DNA of 64,000 nt from Geodermatophilus sabuli (GTDB lineage Bacteria; Actinomycetota; Actinomycetes; Mycobacteriales; Geodermatophilaceae), in the NCBI RefSeq assembly GCF_010686765.1, contig NZ_JAAGWF010000012.1, forward strand, positions 1-64,000. The letters run 5' to 3'. Below are positions 55,246 to 63,066 of the stretch, piece after piece. A model generated the notes under the pieces. It saw nothing but the letters and a program-made list of their open reading frames with translations. It ran no database searches and was not told the DNA's origin. Within the stretch, counting starts at the first letter, position 1. Every line of letters starts with the position of its first letter. The position numbers and the translations under genes are program-made.

Positions 55246-55716
55246 TCAGCCCGAGCGGACCACGTCGACCCGGTCGAACCCCTCGCCCACCGCCGGCGGC
55301 ACGAAGCGGGCGGCCGTCCCGTACAACCCTGCCGGCGGCACCCGCAGCCGGCCCGCCCGAGCGTCGTTGCGGATCACGCAGACGGCCAGCGGGGTGTCCA
55401 GCCAGACCGCGCGCACGGGGACGCCGGCCGCCCGTGCGGCGGCCACCAGCGGCGCACGGTCGGCGGGGGTGGGGTGGGTGTTGTCGACGACGACGCCGCG
55501 CCCCTCCGCCAGCAGTTCCGCCACGACCCGCCGCTGCCGGGCCTCCCGCCGTCGGGCGTTCGGCCAGTGGTCCTTGCTCACCACCGTGTGCGTGCCGGCC
55601 AGGTGCTCCCCCACCCAGGTCGACTTCCCGCTGCCCTGCAGGCCGGCCATCACGACCAGCTCCGCGACGCTCCCCCGATCGTCGTCAGTCGTGCGGGGCC
55701 GCCCGGTCCCCGGCAT
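55246..55716 (-). CDS. P-loop kinase (polynucleotide kinase/zeta-like)
   Basis: 156 aa. Walker A GLQGSGKSTW near residue 26, TVVSKDHWPNAR, and GRGVVVDNTHPTPADRAPLV with the lid Arg region at IRNDARAGR. Resembles small AAA kinases of the PNKP or zeta family, whose substrate is uncertain. ATG 55716 overlaps the upstream AI-2E gene by 32 bp; an alternative start inside would be GTG/ATG at VVMAG. Both genes are probably co-transcribed. Confidence 0.75.
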   Translation of the reverse strand: MPGTGRPRTTDDDRGSVAELVVMAGLQGSGKSTWVGEHLAGTHTVVSKDHWPNARRREARQRRVVAELLAEGRGVVVDNTHPTPADRAPLVAAARAAGVPVRAVWLDTPLAVCVIRNDARAGRLRVPPAGLYGTAARFVPPAVGEGFDRVDVVRSG

Positions 55717-57028
55717 GCCTCCGGCCGGGCAGGTGCGGGTGCATCGCCCGGACCGAGGCCAGCGCCGCGCGACGGGCGTTGGCCCGCTGCCGGGCCCGGC
55801 TGGTCCGCGGCGCCCGGGGTTCCTCCCGCAGCAGGGCGTCGAGCCAGTGCCCGCGCGGATCGACGTCCACCAGCATCGCCTTCACGAGCAGGGTCAGCGG
55901 GATGGCCAGCAGCGCGCCCAGAGCACCGAGCACCCAGCCCCAGAACAGCAGCGCGACGAACGTGACGGTCATCGACAGCCCCACCGAGTCGCCGACGAAC
56001 CGGGGCTGGATCAGCGTCTGGACGACGAAGTTCAGCGCCGCGTAGACGGCGACGACGGCCCAGAACTCGCCCCAGCCCCCGCCGAGCAGCCCCAGGATCG
56101 CCGGCGGCACCAGGCCGAGGACGAAGCCGATGTTGGGCACGTAGTTGGTGATGAACGACAGCAGCCCCCACACCACCGGGAGCGGGATGCCGATGATGGC
56201 CAGGGCGACCGTGTCGCACACCGCGACGATCGCCCCGAACACCGTGCTGACCAGCAGGTAGCTGCGGGTGCCGCGGGCGAAGAGCCCCAGCGCGATGGGC
56301 AGGTGCGGACGCTCGGCGGCGATCAGGGCCAGCCGCCGGCCGAACCCACCGGACTCGATGGCCAGGAAGACCAGCGCGGACAGCAGCAGCACCAGCGTGG
56401 TCGCGGCGTCACTGAGCCGGGCGAGCAGGCCGGTGGCCACCCCGACCAGCTGGCTGTAGTCGAACTGGGCGACCAGGTCGGACAGCTGGCCGGAGACGAT
56501 CCCGCGGTCGTTGAGGTCGACGACCACCGAGGCGAGGAGCGCCTCCGCCGAGGCGGTGTAGTTGGGCAGCAGGTTCGCGAACTGGGCTATCGAGACCACC
56601 AGCAGCGCCACGAACGCCAGCAGGATGGTCCAGACGAGGACGAGCAGGACCGTCGCGCTCGCCCAGCGGGGCCAGCCGTGCCGCTGCAGGAACCGCTGCA
56701 CCGGCATGAGGGCGATGACCACGACCAGGGCCAGCAGCACCGGCCCGACCAGCCAGGCGATGGACCGGACGCCGGCGATCGCGACCGTCGCGGCCGCACC
56801 GCCCACGAGCAGCACCAGCCAGCGCGGGAGGCCACCCGCGGACTCGATCGCCGGCGGCTCCTCGCGGGGTGCTGGCTCGCCGGGCGCCCCTCCCTCGGGC
56901 GCCCGCGCCTCCTGGAGCGCGACCGTGTCCACCTCCGCCACGGTGGCCGGACTCAGCGCGGTGGCGCCCACCGCGTCCGGGACGGCCGTCCGCTCCCCGG
57001 CTCCGGACAGTCCCGGCTGCGCGACCAT
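55685..57028 (-). CDS. AI-2E family (PerM-like) permease, copy 1
   Basis: 447 aa. Acidic/Ala-rich cytoplasmic N-terminus (1-65), seven to eight membrane helices, and an extramembrane domain after helix 3. Typical family features: PVQRFLQRHGWPRWASATVLL and LLSFITNYVPNIGFVLGLVPPAIL, followed by VVQTLIQPRFVGDSVGLS. Family members export small molecules or handle sodium; the original AI-2 assignment does not hold for all. A second copy is at 60207. Confidence 0.86.
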   Translation of the reverse strand: MVAQPGLSGAGERTAVPDAVGATALSPATVAEVDTVALQEARAPEGGAPGEPAPREEPPAIESAGGLPRWLVLLVGGAAATVAIAGVRSIAWLVGPVLLALVVVIALMPVQRFLQRHGWPRWASATVLLVLVWTILLAFVALLVVSIAQFANLLPNYTASAEALLASVVVDLNDRGIVSGQLSDLVAQFDYSQLVGVATGLLARLSDAATTLVLLLSALVFLAIESGGFGRRLALIAAERPHLPIALGLFARGTRSYLLVSTVFGAIVAVCDTVALAIIGIPLPVVWGLLSFITNYVPNIGFVLGLVPPAILGLLGGGWGEFWAVVAVYAALNFVVQTLIQPRFVGDSVGLSMTVTFVALLFWGWVLGALGALLAIPLTLLVKAMLVDVDPRGHWLDALLREEPRAPRTSRARQRANARRAALASVRAMHPHLPGRRHAGDRAAPHD

Positions 57029-57182
57029 CTCCGGGGTCCCCCGGCTCAGGCCGTGCGCCGGTGGCGCCCGGCCGAGCCTGCGGAGGCCCCACCCACGTGC
57101 TTCGCGACCATGTGCACTCCGCTCTCCCCCGTGTGCGGCGCCGCAGTACCCACGACCCAGCCTGACATGCCGGGCCCCGGGC

Positions 57183-57593
57183 TCAGGACCCGGCGCGCTC
57201 CAGCAGCGCGGTCATCGCCGGCAGGTCGAAGAACGCGGCGGTCTGCCGAGCCGTCGGCCCGCCCGCGTCGGGCTCGGCCCCCGCGGCCAACAGGTGGCCG
57301 ACGGTCTCGGTCGACTGCTTGAAGACGGCGGCGGCCAGCGCCGTCTGCCCGCGGTCGTTGACGACGTCGGGATCGGCACCCCGGGCCAGCAGCGCGGCCA
57401 CCGTGCCGGCGTGACCGTGGTAGGCCGCCAGGATGAGCAGGGTGTCGCCCTTGTCGTTGGTGAGGTTCGGCGGGACCCCGGCGTCCACGTAGGCGGCGAG
57501 CTCGTCGGTCGCACCGCCCCGGGCCATGTCGAACAGCCGCCCCGCCAGCTCGATGACGCCCGGGTCGATCGCCTCGCCGTCCTGTCCGGTCAC
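57183..57593 (-). CDS. Ankyrin-repeat protein
   Basis: 136 aa with about three ankyrin repeats (LLILAAYHGHAGTVAALLAR, TALAAAVFKQSTETVGHLLA). GTG 57593. A protein-protein interaction module; partner unknown. The gap to the upstream gene on the same strand, the dienelactone hydrolase, is about 46 bp. Confidence 0.87.
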   Translation of the reverse strand: MTGQDGEAIDPGVIELAGRLFDMARGGATDELAAYVDAGVPPNLTNDKGDTLLILAAYHGHAGTVAALLARGADPDVVNDRGQTALAAAVFKQSTETVGHLLAAGAEPDAGGPTARQTAAFFDLPAMTALLERAGS

Positions 57594-57639
57594 GGGGCGA
57601 GCGTAGGAGCCGCTCCGCCCCCCGTCGCCCCGGAGGCCC

Positions 57640-58386
57640 TCAGCTCGCCGCGACCCGGTCGGTCAGCTCGAGCACCCGGCGCCAGACGTCGGCGCAGGCG
57701 TCCTCCCACTCGCCGTGGGCGCGGTCGAAGAAGGAGTGCGGCGCACCGTCGTAGACCGCGGTCTGCACGTCGGCTCCCCCGGCGCGCAGCCGCTCGGCCA
57801 GCGCGAGCTGGTCCTCCACCGGCGTGGCGGCGTCCGCGCCGGCGATGAGCATCAGGGTGGGGCGGGTGGCGACGACGTCCTCGACCATCGACGGCCGCCC
57901 GTAGAAGCCGACACAGCCGGCCACGTCGACGTCCCGGCCCGAGAGCCGCCAGGAGTGGCTGCCGCCGAAGCAGAAGCCGACGGTGACGACCGGCAGCTCG
58001 GGGCGGGTGCGCTCGCGCAGGTAGTCGATCGCCGCGGTGACGTCGGCGTCCACGCCGGCCTCGGTGGTCTGCGGGATGTGCGTCTGCCAGTCGAAGTCCT
58101 GCTCGCGGGTGCCGGTCGGCGGCAGCTCCGCCGTCCGGCCGAACCAGTCGAGGGCGAGCGCGGGGAGGCCGGCCTCGGCGAACCGCTCGACGAGGGCCAC
58201 GTAGTAGGGGTGCAGCCCGCGGATGTCGGGCAGGACGACCACGCCGACCCGCGCCGGGCCGGCGGGGGCGGCGTAGGCGGCGGCGAACTCGGTGCCGTCG
58301 GCTCCGGTCAGGGTGAGGGTCCCGCGCTCGGCGACGTCCCCCGTCCGGGGCGGTGCGGGCGGGCGGCTGTCGGTGTCGTGGCACAT
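57640..58386 (-). CDS. Dienelactone hydrolase family protein
   Basis: 248 aa alpha/beta hydrolase. Catalytic Cys139 in VGFCFGGSHSW, Asp185 in IAGADAATP and His217 in APHSFFDR form the Cys-Asp-His triad of dienelactone hydrolases. Other landmarks: VVVLPDIRGLHPYY, LALDWFGRTAELP. It may open a lactone from aromatic degradation, but it is far (over 50 kb) from the pca genes. ATG 58386. Confidence 0.9.
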   Translation of the reverse strand: MCHDTDSRPPAPPRTGDVAERGTLTLTGADGTEFAAAYAAPAGPARVGVVVLPDIRGLHPYYVALVERFAEAGLPALALDWFGRTAELPPTGTREQDFDWQTHIPQTTEAGVDADVTAAIDYLRERTRPELPVVTVGFCFGGSHSWRLSGRDVDVAGCVGFYGRPSMVEDVVATRPTLMLIAGADAATPVEDQLALAERLRAGGADVQTAVYDGAPHSFFDRAHGEWEDACADVWRRVLELTDRVAAS

Positions 58387-58425
58387 GCCACGCGTTTCTA
58401 CCGGGCCGCCCCGGCGGTCCTCCGC

Positions 58426-59010
58426 TCAGGTGTCGGCGGCGGCGTCCGCGGCCCCGGGGTCACCGCCGAAGACCCGCGCGGCCACCTCCCGGCGGGTGTC
58501 GGCGAGCCAGTGGTGCTGCTTGTCGGCCTGCGCGATCAGCCGCTCGAACAGCGCGGCGTCGACCCGGGAGTCGGCCTCCCCGATCGCCCGCAGCGTCTCG
58601 AAACCGGCCCGCTTGGCCAGGACCGCCGTCGCGATGAACTCGAACTCGACGAGGTCGGAGAGCTCCGAACGGGAGAGCACCCGCCCGTTGAGCTTGACCC
58701 GGGACAGCTTCTCGCCGATCCAGACGGCGGCCTGCTTGTACTGCCGCACGGGGATGCCCAGCGCGCCCATCGTGGTGCGCAGCGCTGCCCGCTCCTCGCG
58801 GAGCTCGTCGAGCAGCTCCTCCAGGCGCGGCTCGTGCGACGTGCCCCGGTGCCGGCCGAGCATCCGGGTGACCAGCTCGATCCCGCCCGTGGCGGAGGCG
58901 AGGTGGTCGTTGGTGTAGATCCCGAGCAGCTCGAGGTTGCGGATCCCGCCGGTTGCGGACGGCACGGCCACGAGCACTCCCAGGGACGACGGACGGCGGT
59001 CGGCGCCCAT
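58426..59010 (-). CDS. Conserved hypothetical helical protein
   Basis: 194 aa. Mostly helical with LELLGIYTNDHLASATGGIE near residue 27, LEELLDELREERAALRTTM, and EFEFIATAVLAKRAGFETLR. It resembles ferritin-like/DUF892 folds (helical pairs with Glu and His near DKQHHW), but no confident family. No signal peptide. ATG 59010. Confidence 0.6.
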   Translation of the reverse strand: MGADRRPSSLGVLVAVPSATGGIRNLELLGIYTNDHLASATGGIELVTRMLGRHRGTSHEPRLEELLDELREERAALRTTMGALGIPVRQYKQAAVWIGEKLSRVKLNGRVLSRSELSDLVEFEFIATAVLAKRAGFETLRAIGEADSRVDAALFERLIAQADKQHHWLADTRREVAARVFGGDPGAADAAADT

Positions 59011-59045
59011 TCTCGCCGCACGGTGATCGTCGCGCGCGCCGGCGG

Positions 59046-59633
59046 TCAGCCGGCCGCCCGCGCCAGAGACCGCGCGGCGGTGGGCCGCAGCTCCTGCTCG
59101 AGCTCCCACAGCCCGGCCGCCAGCCGCTGCCCCACCGCCTGCCGGGAGATGCCGAGGGCGGCGGCTGCCGCGGCCTGGCTCCGGCCGCCGGCGACCAGCT
59201 CCACCGCCTCCCAGGCCGGTCCGCTGCGCCGCTGCACCAGCACCGCCAGGGCCGTGACCACCGCCTGCGCGTCGGCGGCGTCGGGCGGGACGGCGCCCCG
59301 GACCGCCAGCCGGGTGCTGCGCCGGCCGGCTGCCACCACGGCGCGGCGCGCGCTGCGGGCGGCCGGCCCCGGGACGCCGCGGACGCTCTCGGGCAGCGGT
59401 CCCGGCACCGGGCCGGCGCCCACCCCGATCCGCCACCCGGAGTCGCGCACCAGGTCGAGCACCACGTCGACCACCACCGCGGGGTCGGTCAGCACCCCCT
59501 GCACCTCCGCCTCCGCGGTGCGCTCGAACGGCAGCACGGCGGGCACACCGGCGTTGAGCCGGCGCAGGACACCGGCGAGCCGATCGGGGTCCTGCCGGCC
59601 GTCCCGCTGGTCGGCGATCAGCACGAAGGGCAC
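59046..59633 (-). CDS. SatD-like HTH protein
   Basis: 195 aa. The SatD-like N-terminal domain (residues 1-120; VLIADQRDGRQDPDRLAG, LPFERTAEAEVQGVLTDP, WRIGVGAGPV) is followed by a C-terminal helix-turn-helix (SQAAAAAALGISRQAVGQRL). Widespread in actinobacteria; it may regulate transcription. GTG 59633. Confidence 0.82.
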   Translation of the reverse strand: MPFVLIADQRDGRQDPDRLAGVLRRLNAGVPAVLPFERTAEAEVQGVLTDPAVVVDVVLDLVRDSGWRIGVGAGPVPGPLPESVRGVPGPAARSARRAVVAAGRRSTRLAVRGAVPPDAADAQAVVTALAVLVQRRSGPAWEAVELVAGGRSQAAAAAALGISRQAVGQRLAAGLWELEQELRPTAARSLARAAG

Positions 59634-59671
59634 CCGGCCAGCCTGTCAGCTCCCCGGCCGGGAGGCCGGAC

Positions 59672-60139
59672 TCAGAGGGTCGCGGCGACCTCGGGAGGGA
59701 AGCCGCCGGTCGCGATCGGTCCCCAGCGTTCGACGGTCACCCGCACCAGCGACTTGCCCTGCCGCGCCATGGCGGCCCGGTACTCGTCCCAGTCGGGGTG
59801 CTCACCGCTGATCGCCCGGTAGTAGTCGACCAGCGGCTCCAGCGCCTCGGGCAGGTCGAGCACCTCGGCGCGACCGTCCACCTGCACCCACGGGCCGTCC
59901 CAGTCGTCCGACAGCACACACACCGAGACAGCCGGGTCGCGCCGCGCGTTGGCCACCTTCGCCCGCTGCGGATACGTGGACACGACGATCCGCCCCTCGC
60001 CGTCGACCCCGCAGGTCACCGGCGACAGCTGCACCCCGCCGGCGCTGCGGCGGGTGACCAGCAGCGCGCGATGACGCGGACGCAGGAACTCCTCGAGCGC
60101 GGCGCGGTCGACCCGGTCGGCGGTGGCGGTCCTCGGCAT
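59672..60139 (-). CDS. PPOX-class F420-dependent oxidoreductase
   Basis: 155 aa split-barrel flavin-binding family. ALEEFLRPRHRALLVTRR, VTCGVDGEGRIVVSTYPQR and the WVQVDGRAEVLDLPEALEPL core fit the TIGR03618-like PPOX family that uses F420 in actinobacteria. Substrate unknown. ATG 60139; divergent from the next gene. Confidence 0.85.
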   Translation of the reverse strand: MPRTATADRVDRAALEEFLRPRHRALLVTRRSAGGVQLSPVTCGVDGEGRIVVSTYPQRAKVANARRDPAVSVCVLSDDWDGPWVQVDGRAEVLDLPEALEPLVDYYRAISGEHPDWDEYRAAMARQGKSLVRVTVERWGPIATGGFPPEVAATL

Positions 60140-60206
60140 GCCGACGACGCTACGGCGGTCGCCCGATGATCGTTTCCGCCAGCCCCGCAGCGGACATCCC
60201 CCCAAG

Positions 60207-61529
60207 GTGAACGATCGCCTGCGGCTGCGCCGCTCCGGCCACTCCTCCGCAGCGGAGCAGGACCCCGGCCCCTCGCCGGAGCGCGGCACCGCTCGGGACG
60301 GCGACCCGGCGGCGGTGACCAGCGCTCCCGCCCCCGGGGCCGACCGCGGCCCCCGGCTGTGGCGGGCGATGCGGACCCTGGCCATCGCCTCGGCCCAGCT
60401 CCTGCTGATCGCCGCCGGCGTGGTGGTCATCGGCTGGGTCCTCGGCAAGCTCTGGGTGATCCTGCTGCCCATCATCCTGGGGCTGCTGTTCGCCACCGTG
60501 CTGTGGCCACCCACCCGCTTCCTGCGCCGGCACGGCTGGCCACCGGCGCTGGCCGCCGCCGTCGTCCTGCTCGCCGCGCTCGCTCTCTTCGGCGGGATCA
60601 TCGCCGCGATCGCGCCGTCGGTCGCCGACCAGGTCGGAGAGCTCGCCGACCAGGCGACCGGCGGGCTGCAGGAGGTCCAGGAGTGGCTGTCCGGCCCGCC
60701 GTTCAACCTCGGCGAGGACCAGGTCGGCCAGGCCGTGGACAACGCGATCAACTCGCTGCAGAACAACGCGCAGAACATCGCCGGTGCCGCCCTGACCGGC
60801 GCCACGGCCGTCGGCAACGGCCTGATCAACCTGGTGCTGGCGCTGCTCCTGGCGTTCTTCTTCATCAAGGACGGGCCGCGCTGGGTGCCGTGGCTGTCGG
60901 CGCAGACCGGCCACCGGGCCGCGCCGCACGTGGCCGCGCTGTCGCAGAAGACGTGGGACACCCTGTCGGAGTTCATCCGCCAGCAGGCCCTGGTCGGGTT
61001 CGTCGACGCCCTCTTCATCGGCATCGGGCTGTGGATCCTCGACGTGCCGCTGGTGCTCCCGCTGGCCGTGCTGACCTTCTTCGGCGCGTTCATCCCGATC
61101 ATCGGCGCGTTCGTCGCGGGTGCGTTCGCGGTGCTGATCGCCCTGGTCAGCGAGGGCTTCACGACCGCGCTGATCGTGCTGGTCATCGTGCTCGTGGTGC
61201 AGCAGATCGAGGGGAACGTGCTGCAGCCGATCATCCAGGGCCGCGGGTTCAACCTGCACGCGGCGGTGGTGATCCTCGCGGTGACCGCCGGCGGCAGCCT
61301 GGCCGGCATCACCGGCGCCTTCCTCGGGGTGCCGGTCGCGGCGCTGATCGCCGTCATCTACCGGTACGTCCGCGACGAGCTCGACGGCCGGTCGCCCGAG
61401 ATCGCCGACGACGGCACCCGGCCCCAGGTGACCGGTGACGTCGACGGCGCCGAGGTGGTCCGGGAGCAGGTCACCGCGCCGGCACCCGAGGGCACCGGAC
61501 GCCCGTCCCAGGAGGGCGGGGGCACGTGA
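60207..61529 (+). CDS. AI-2E family (PerM-like) permease, copy 2
   Basis: 440 aa. Basic, low-complexity N-terminus (1-50), then six to eight membrane helices with LWPPTRFLRRHGWPPALAAA, FFIKDGPRWVPWLS and FGAFIPIIGAFVAGAFAVLI, followed by IEGNVLQPIIQGRGFNLH. It aligns with the copy at 55685-57028 in the membrane parts but is distant. GTG 60207 is chosen as the first start with some spacing to AAGG; a frame open further upstream has no ribosome site. Confidence 0.86.
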   Translation: MNDRLRLRRSGHSSAAEQDPGPSPERGTARDGDPAAVTSAPAPGADRGPRLWRAMRTLAIASAQLLLIAAGVVVIGWVLGKLWVILLPIILGLLFATVLWPPTRFLRRHGWPPALAAAVVLLAALALFGGIIAAIAPSVADQVGELADQATGGLQEVQEWLSGPPFNLGEDQVGQAVDNAINSLQNNAQNIAGAALTGATAVGNGLINLVLALLLAFFFIKDGPRWVPWLSAQTGHRAAPHVAALSQKTWDTLSEFIRQQALVGFVDALFIGIGLWILDVPLVLPLAVLTFFGAFIPIIGAFVAGAFAVLIALVSEGFTTALIVLVIVLVVQQIEGNVLQPIIQGRGFNLHAAVVILAVTAGGSLAGITGAFLGVPVAALIAVIYRYVRDELDGRSPEIADDGTRPQVTGDVDGAEVVREQVTAPAPEGTGRPSQEGGGT

Positions 61530-61614
61530 CGCCGGACAGGTGACGGCGGGAATGCGCGGGGCGCCGCGGAGGCTGTCCTCCACGTAGACGACCCGACCAC
61601 GAGGAGGCACCACC

Positions 61615-62568
61615 GTGGCGCAGCGACCGGAGGAGCTCGTCGAGCTGCTCCCCGAGGCCGAGCCGTTCCTGGCGCGGGCGGCGCAGGTGACCGACGCCGC
61701 CGGCGGTCGTGGCCTCGTGCTGGTGTACGACCTCACCGGGGAGTTCGACGCCGCGCACGCAGGCGCGCTGGCCGGCTCCCACCTGCTGGCCACGCTCCCG
61801 AACCAGGTGGTGGCCCGGTTCGACGTCGACAGTCTGGTCGACTACCGGGCACACCGGCCGCGGATGACCTTCAACGGCGACCGGTACGAGTCCTTCGAGG
61901 TCCCCGAGCTGCAGCTGCACGCCCTCGAGGACGACGCCGGGACGCCGTTCCTGCTGCTGCACGGCACGGAGCCCGACCTCGCCTGGGAGCGGTTCGTCGC
62001 GGCCGTCGCCGGCGTGGCCGAGCGCCTGGGCGTGACCTCGGTCGTGGGCCTGCAGGCCATCCCGATGCCGGTGCCGCACACCCGCCCGGTCACCGTCACC
62101 GCGCACGCCACCCGGCGGGCCCTGATCGAGGACTACCCCGTCTACTGGGGCGAGCTGCGCATCCCCGGCAGCGTCGCCGCGCTGCTGGAGCTGCGGCTGG
62201 GCGAGGCGGGGGTGGACGCGCTCGGGGTGGCCGCGCACGTGCCGCACTACCTGGCGCAGGCCACCTCCCCGGCCGCCTCGCTCACGCTGCTCGAGCACCT
62301 GGCCCGGCTGACCGGCCTCCTGGTGCCCACCGAGACGCTGCGGGAGGCCGCCGAGGCGCATCGCACCGAGGTGGACGAGCAGATCGCCCGGTCGCCGGAG
62401 AACACCGCCGTCGTGGCGGCGCTGGAACAGCAGTACGACCAGTTCACCGCGGCCCGCGAGGGGACCGACCTGCTCAGCGACGTCGGCGAGGTGCCCAGCG
62501 GCGAGGAGCTCGGCGCGGAGTTCGAGCGGTTCCTCGCCGAGCAGGACCGTCGCCGCCCCCGCGACTGA
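61615..62568 (+). CDS. PAC2-family (proteasome assembly chaperone-like) protein
   Basis: 317 aa. The PAC2/DUF75 fold is seen in GLVLVYDLTGEFDAAHAG, LATLPNQVVARFDVDSLVDY, and TSVVGLQAIPMPVPHTRPVT. A glutamate/Leu-rich helical C-terminal region (230-317) follows. GTG 61615 with GAGGAGG upstream. The family is widespread in actinobacteria and archaea; a chaperone function is only inferred from eukaryotic members. Confidence 0.86.
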   Translation: MAQRPEELVELLPEAEPFLARAAQVTDAAGGRGLVLVYDLTGEFDAAHAGALAGSHLLATLPNQVVARFDVDSLVDYRAHRPRMTFNGDRYESFEVPELQLHALEDDAGTPFLLLHGTEPDLAWERFVAAVAGVAERLGVTSVVGLQAIPMPVPHTRPVTVTAHATRRALIEDYPVYWGELRIPGSVAALLELRLGEAGVDALGVAAHVPHYLAQATSPAASLTLLEHLARLTGLLVPTETLREAAEAHRTEVDEQIARSPENTAVVAALEQQYDQFTAAREGTDLLSDVGEVPSGEELGAEFERFLAEQDRRRPRD

Positions 62569-62573
62569 AGGAG

Positions 62574-62623
62574 GACCCTCTCCCCGAGCCCGTAGCAGGC
62601 TCAGGGCACGCCAGGAGAGGGCC
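62574..62623. terminator. Intergenic hairpin repeat, copy D
   Basis: CCCTCTCC (62576-62583) and GGAGAGGG (62614-62621) form the stem; a GAGCC/GGCTC inner pair and the conserved GCAGGCTCAGGGC loop follow the other copies. It lies just after the PAC2 stop and overlaps the stop of the SnoaL-like gene. Confidence 0.65.
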
Positions 62624-62966
62624 GGCCGCCGGGGTCGCCGACGTCCATCCGGGACACCAGCTCGCGGCTGAACGTGTAGGTGTGCAGCACCTCGGTGTCG
62701 GCCAGCAGGTCGCCGTCGTGGTCGCGCACCACCTGGTGGACGAGCACCTCGACCCGGCCGTCGGGCAGGGCCCGGATCCGCTGGGGGTGCACCTCGGGGT
62801 GGATGACGTCCCACTGGCGCAGCCAGTAGTCGCGCACCGCCGCGTGCCCGACCACCCGGTCGCCCTCCCAGGCGTTGGGCCAGTCCACGTCCGGAGCGAA
62901 CCGGGCCAGCACCGCGTCGATGTCCCGGGCGTTGAAGGCGTCGTAGAGCGCGGCGATGCCGTCCAT
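62601..62966 (-). CDS. SnoaL/NTF2-like protein
   Basis: 121 aa, one NTF2-like domain (MDGIAALYDAFNARDIDAVLARFAPDV shape, VVGHAAVRDYW, LHTYTFSREL). TACGGT lies 7 nt before ATG 62966 and there is no Shine-Dalgarno, so it is likely leaderless; an upstream GTG at 62984 is the alternative. Function unknown. Confidence 0.8.
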   Translation of the reverse strand: MDGIAALYDAFNARDIDAVLARFAPDVDWPNAWEGDRVVGHAAVRDYWLRQWDVIHPEVHPQRIRALPDGRVEVLVHQVVRDHDGDLLADTEVLHTYTFSRELVSRMDVGDPGGRPSPGVP

Positions 62967-62995
62967 GCGCGGAACCGTAGCCACCGCGCACGACA

Positions 62996-63033
62996 GCGGG
63001 CCGCGCCCGGGATCGCTCCCGGGCGCGGCCCGC
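62996..63033. terminator. Very strong terminator, 17-bp perfect stem
   Basis: Arms 62996-63012 (GCGGGCCGCGCCCGGGA) and 63017-63033 pair perfectly around a TCGC tetraloop. It lies 34 bp after the catalase stop on the minus strand and insulates the SnoaL-like gene from it. Confidence 0.88.
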
Positions 63034-63066
63034 CGTGTGCTCAGTGCGGAACGCGGCCCGCCTGCG

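Noticed and set aside
55685..55716. 32-bp overlap between the AI-2E permease and the P-loop kinase as evidence of a frameshift
   Set aside because: Both reading frames are complete and belong to different families; overlaps of this size are normal for co-directional genes, and a later start for the kinase is possible.
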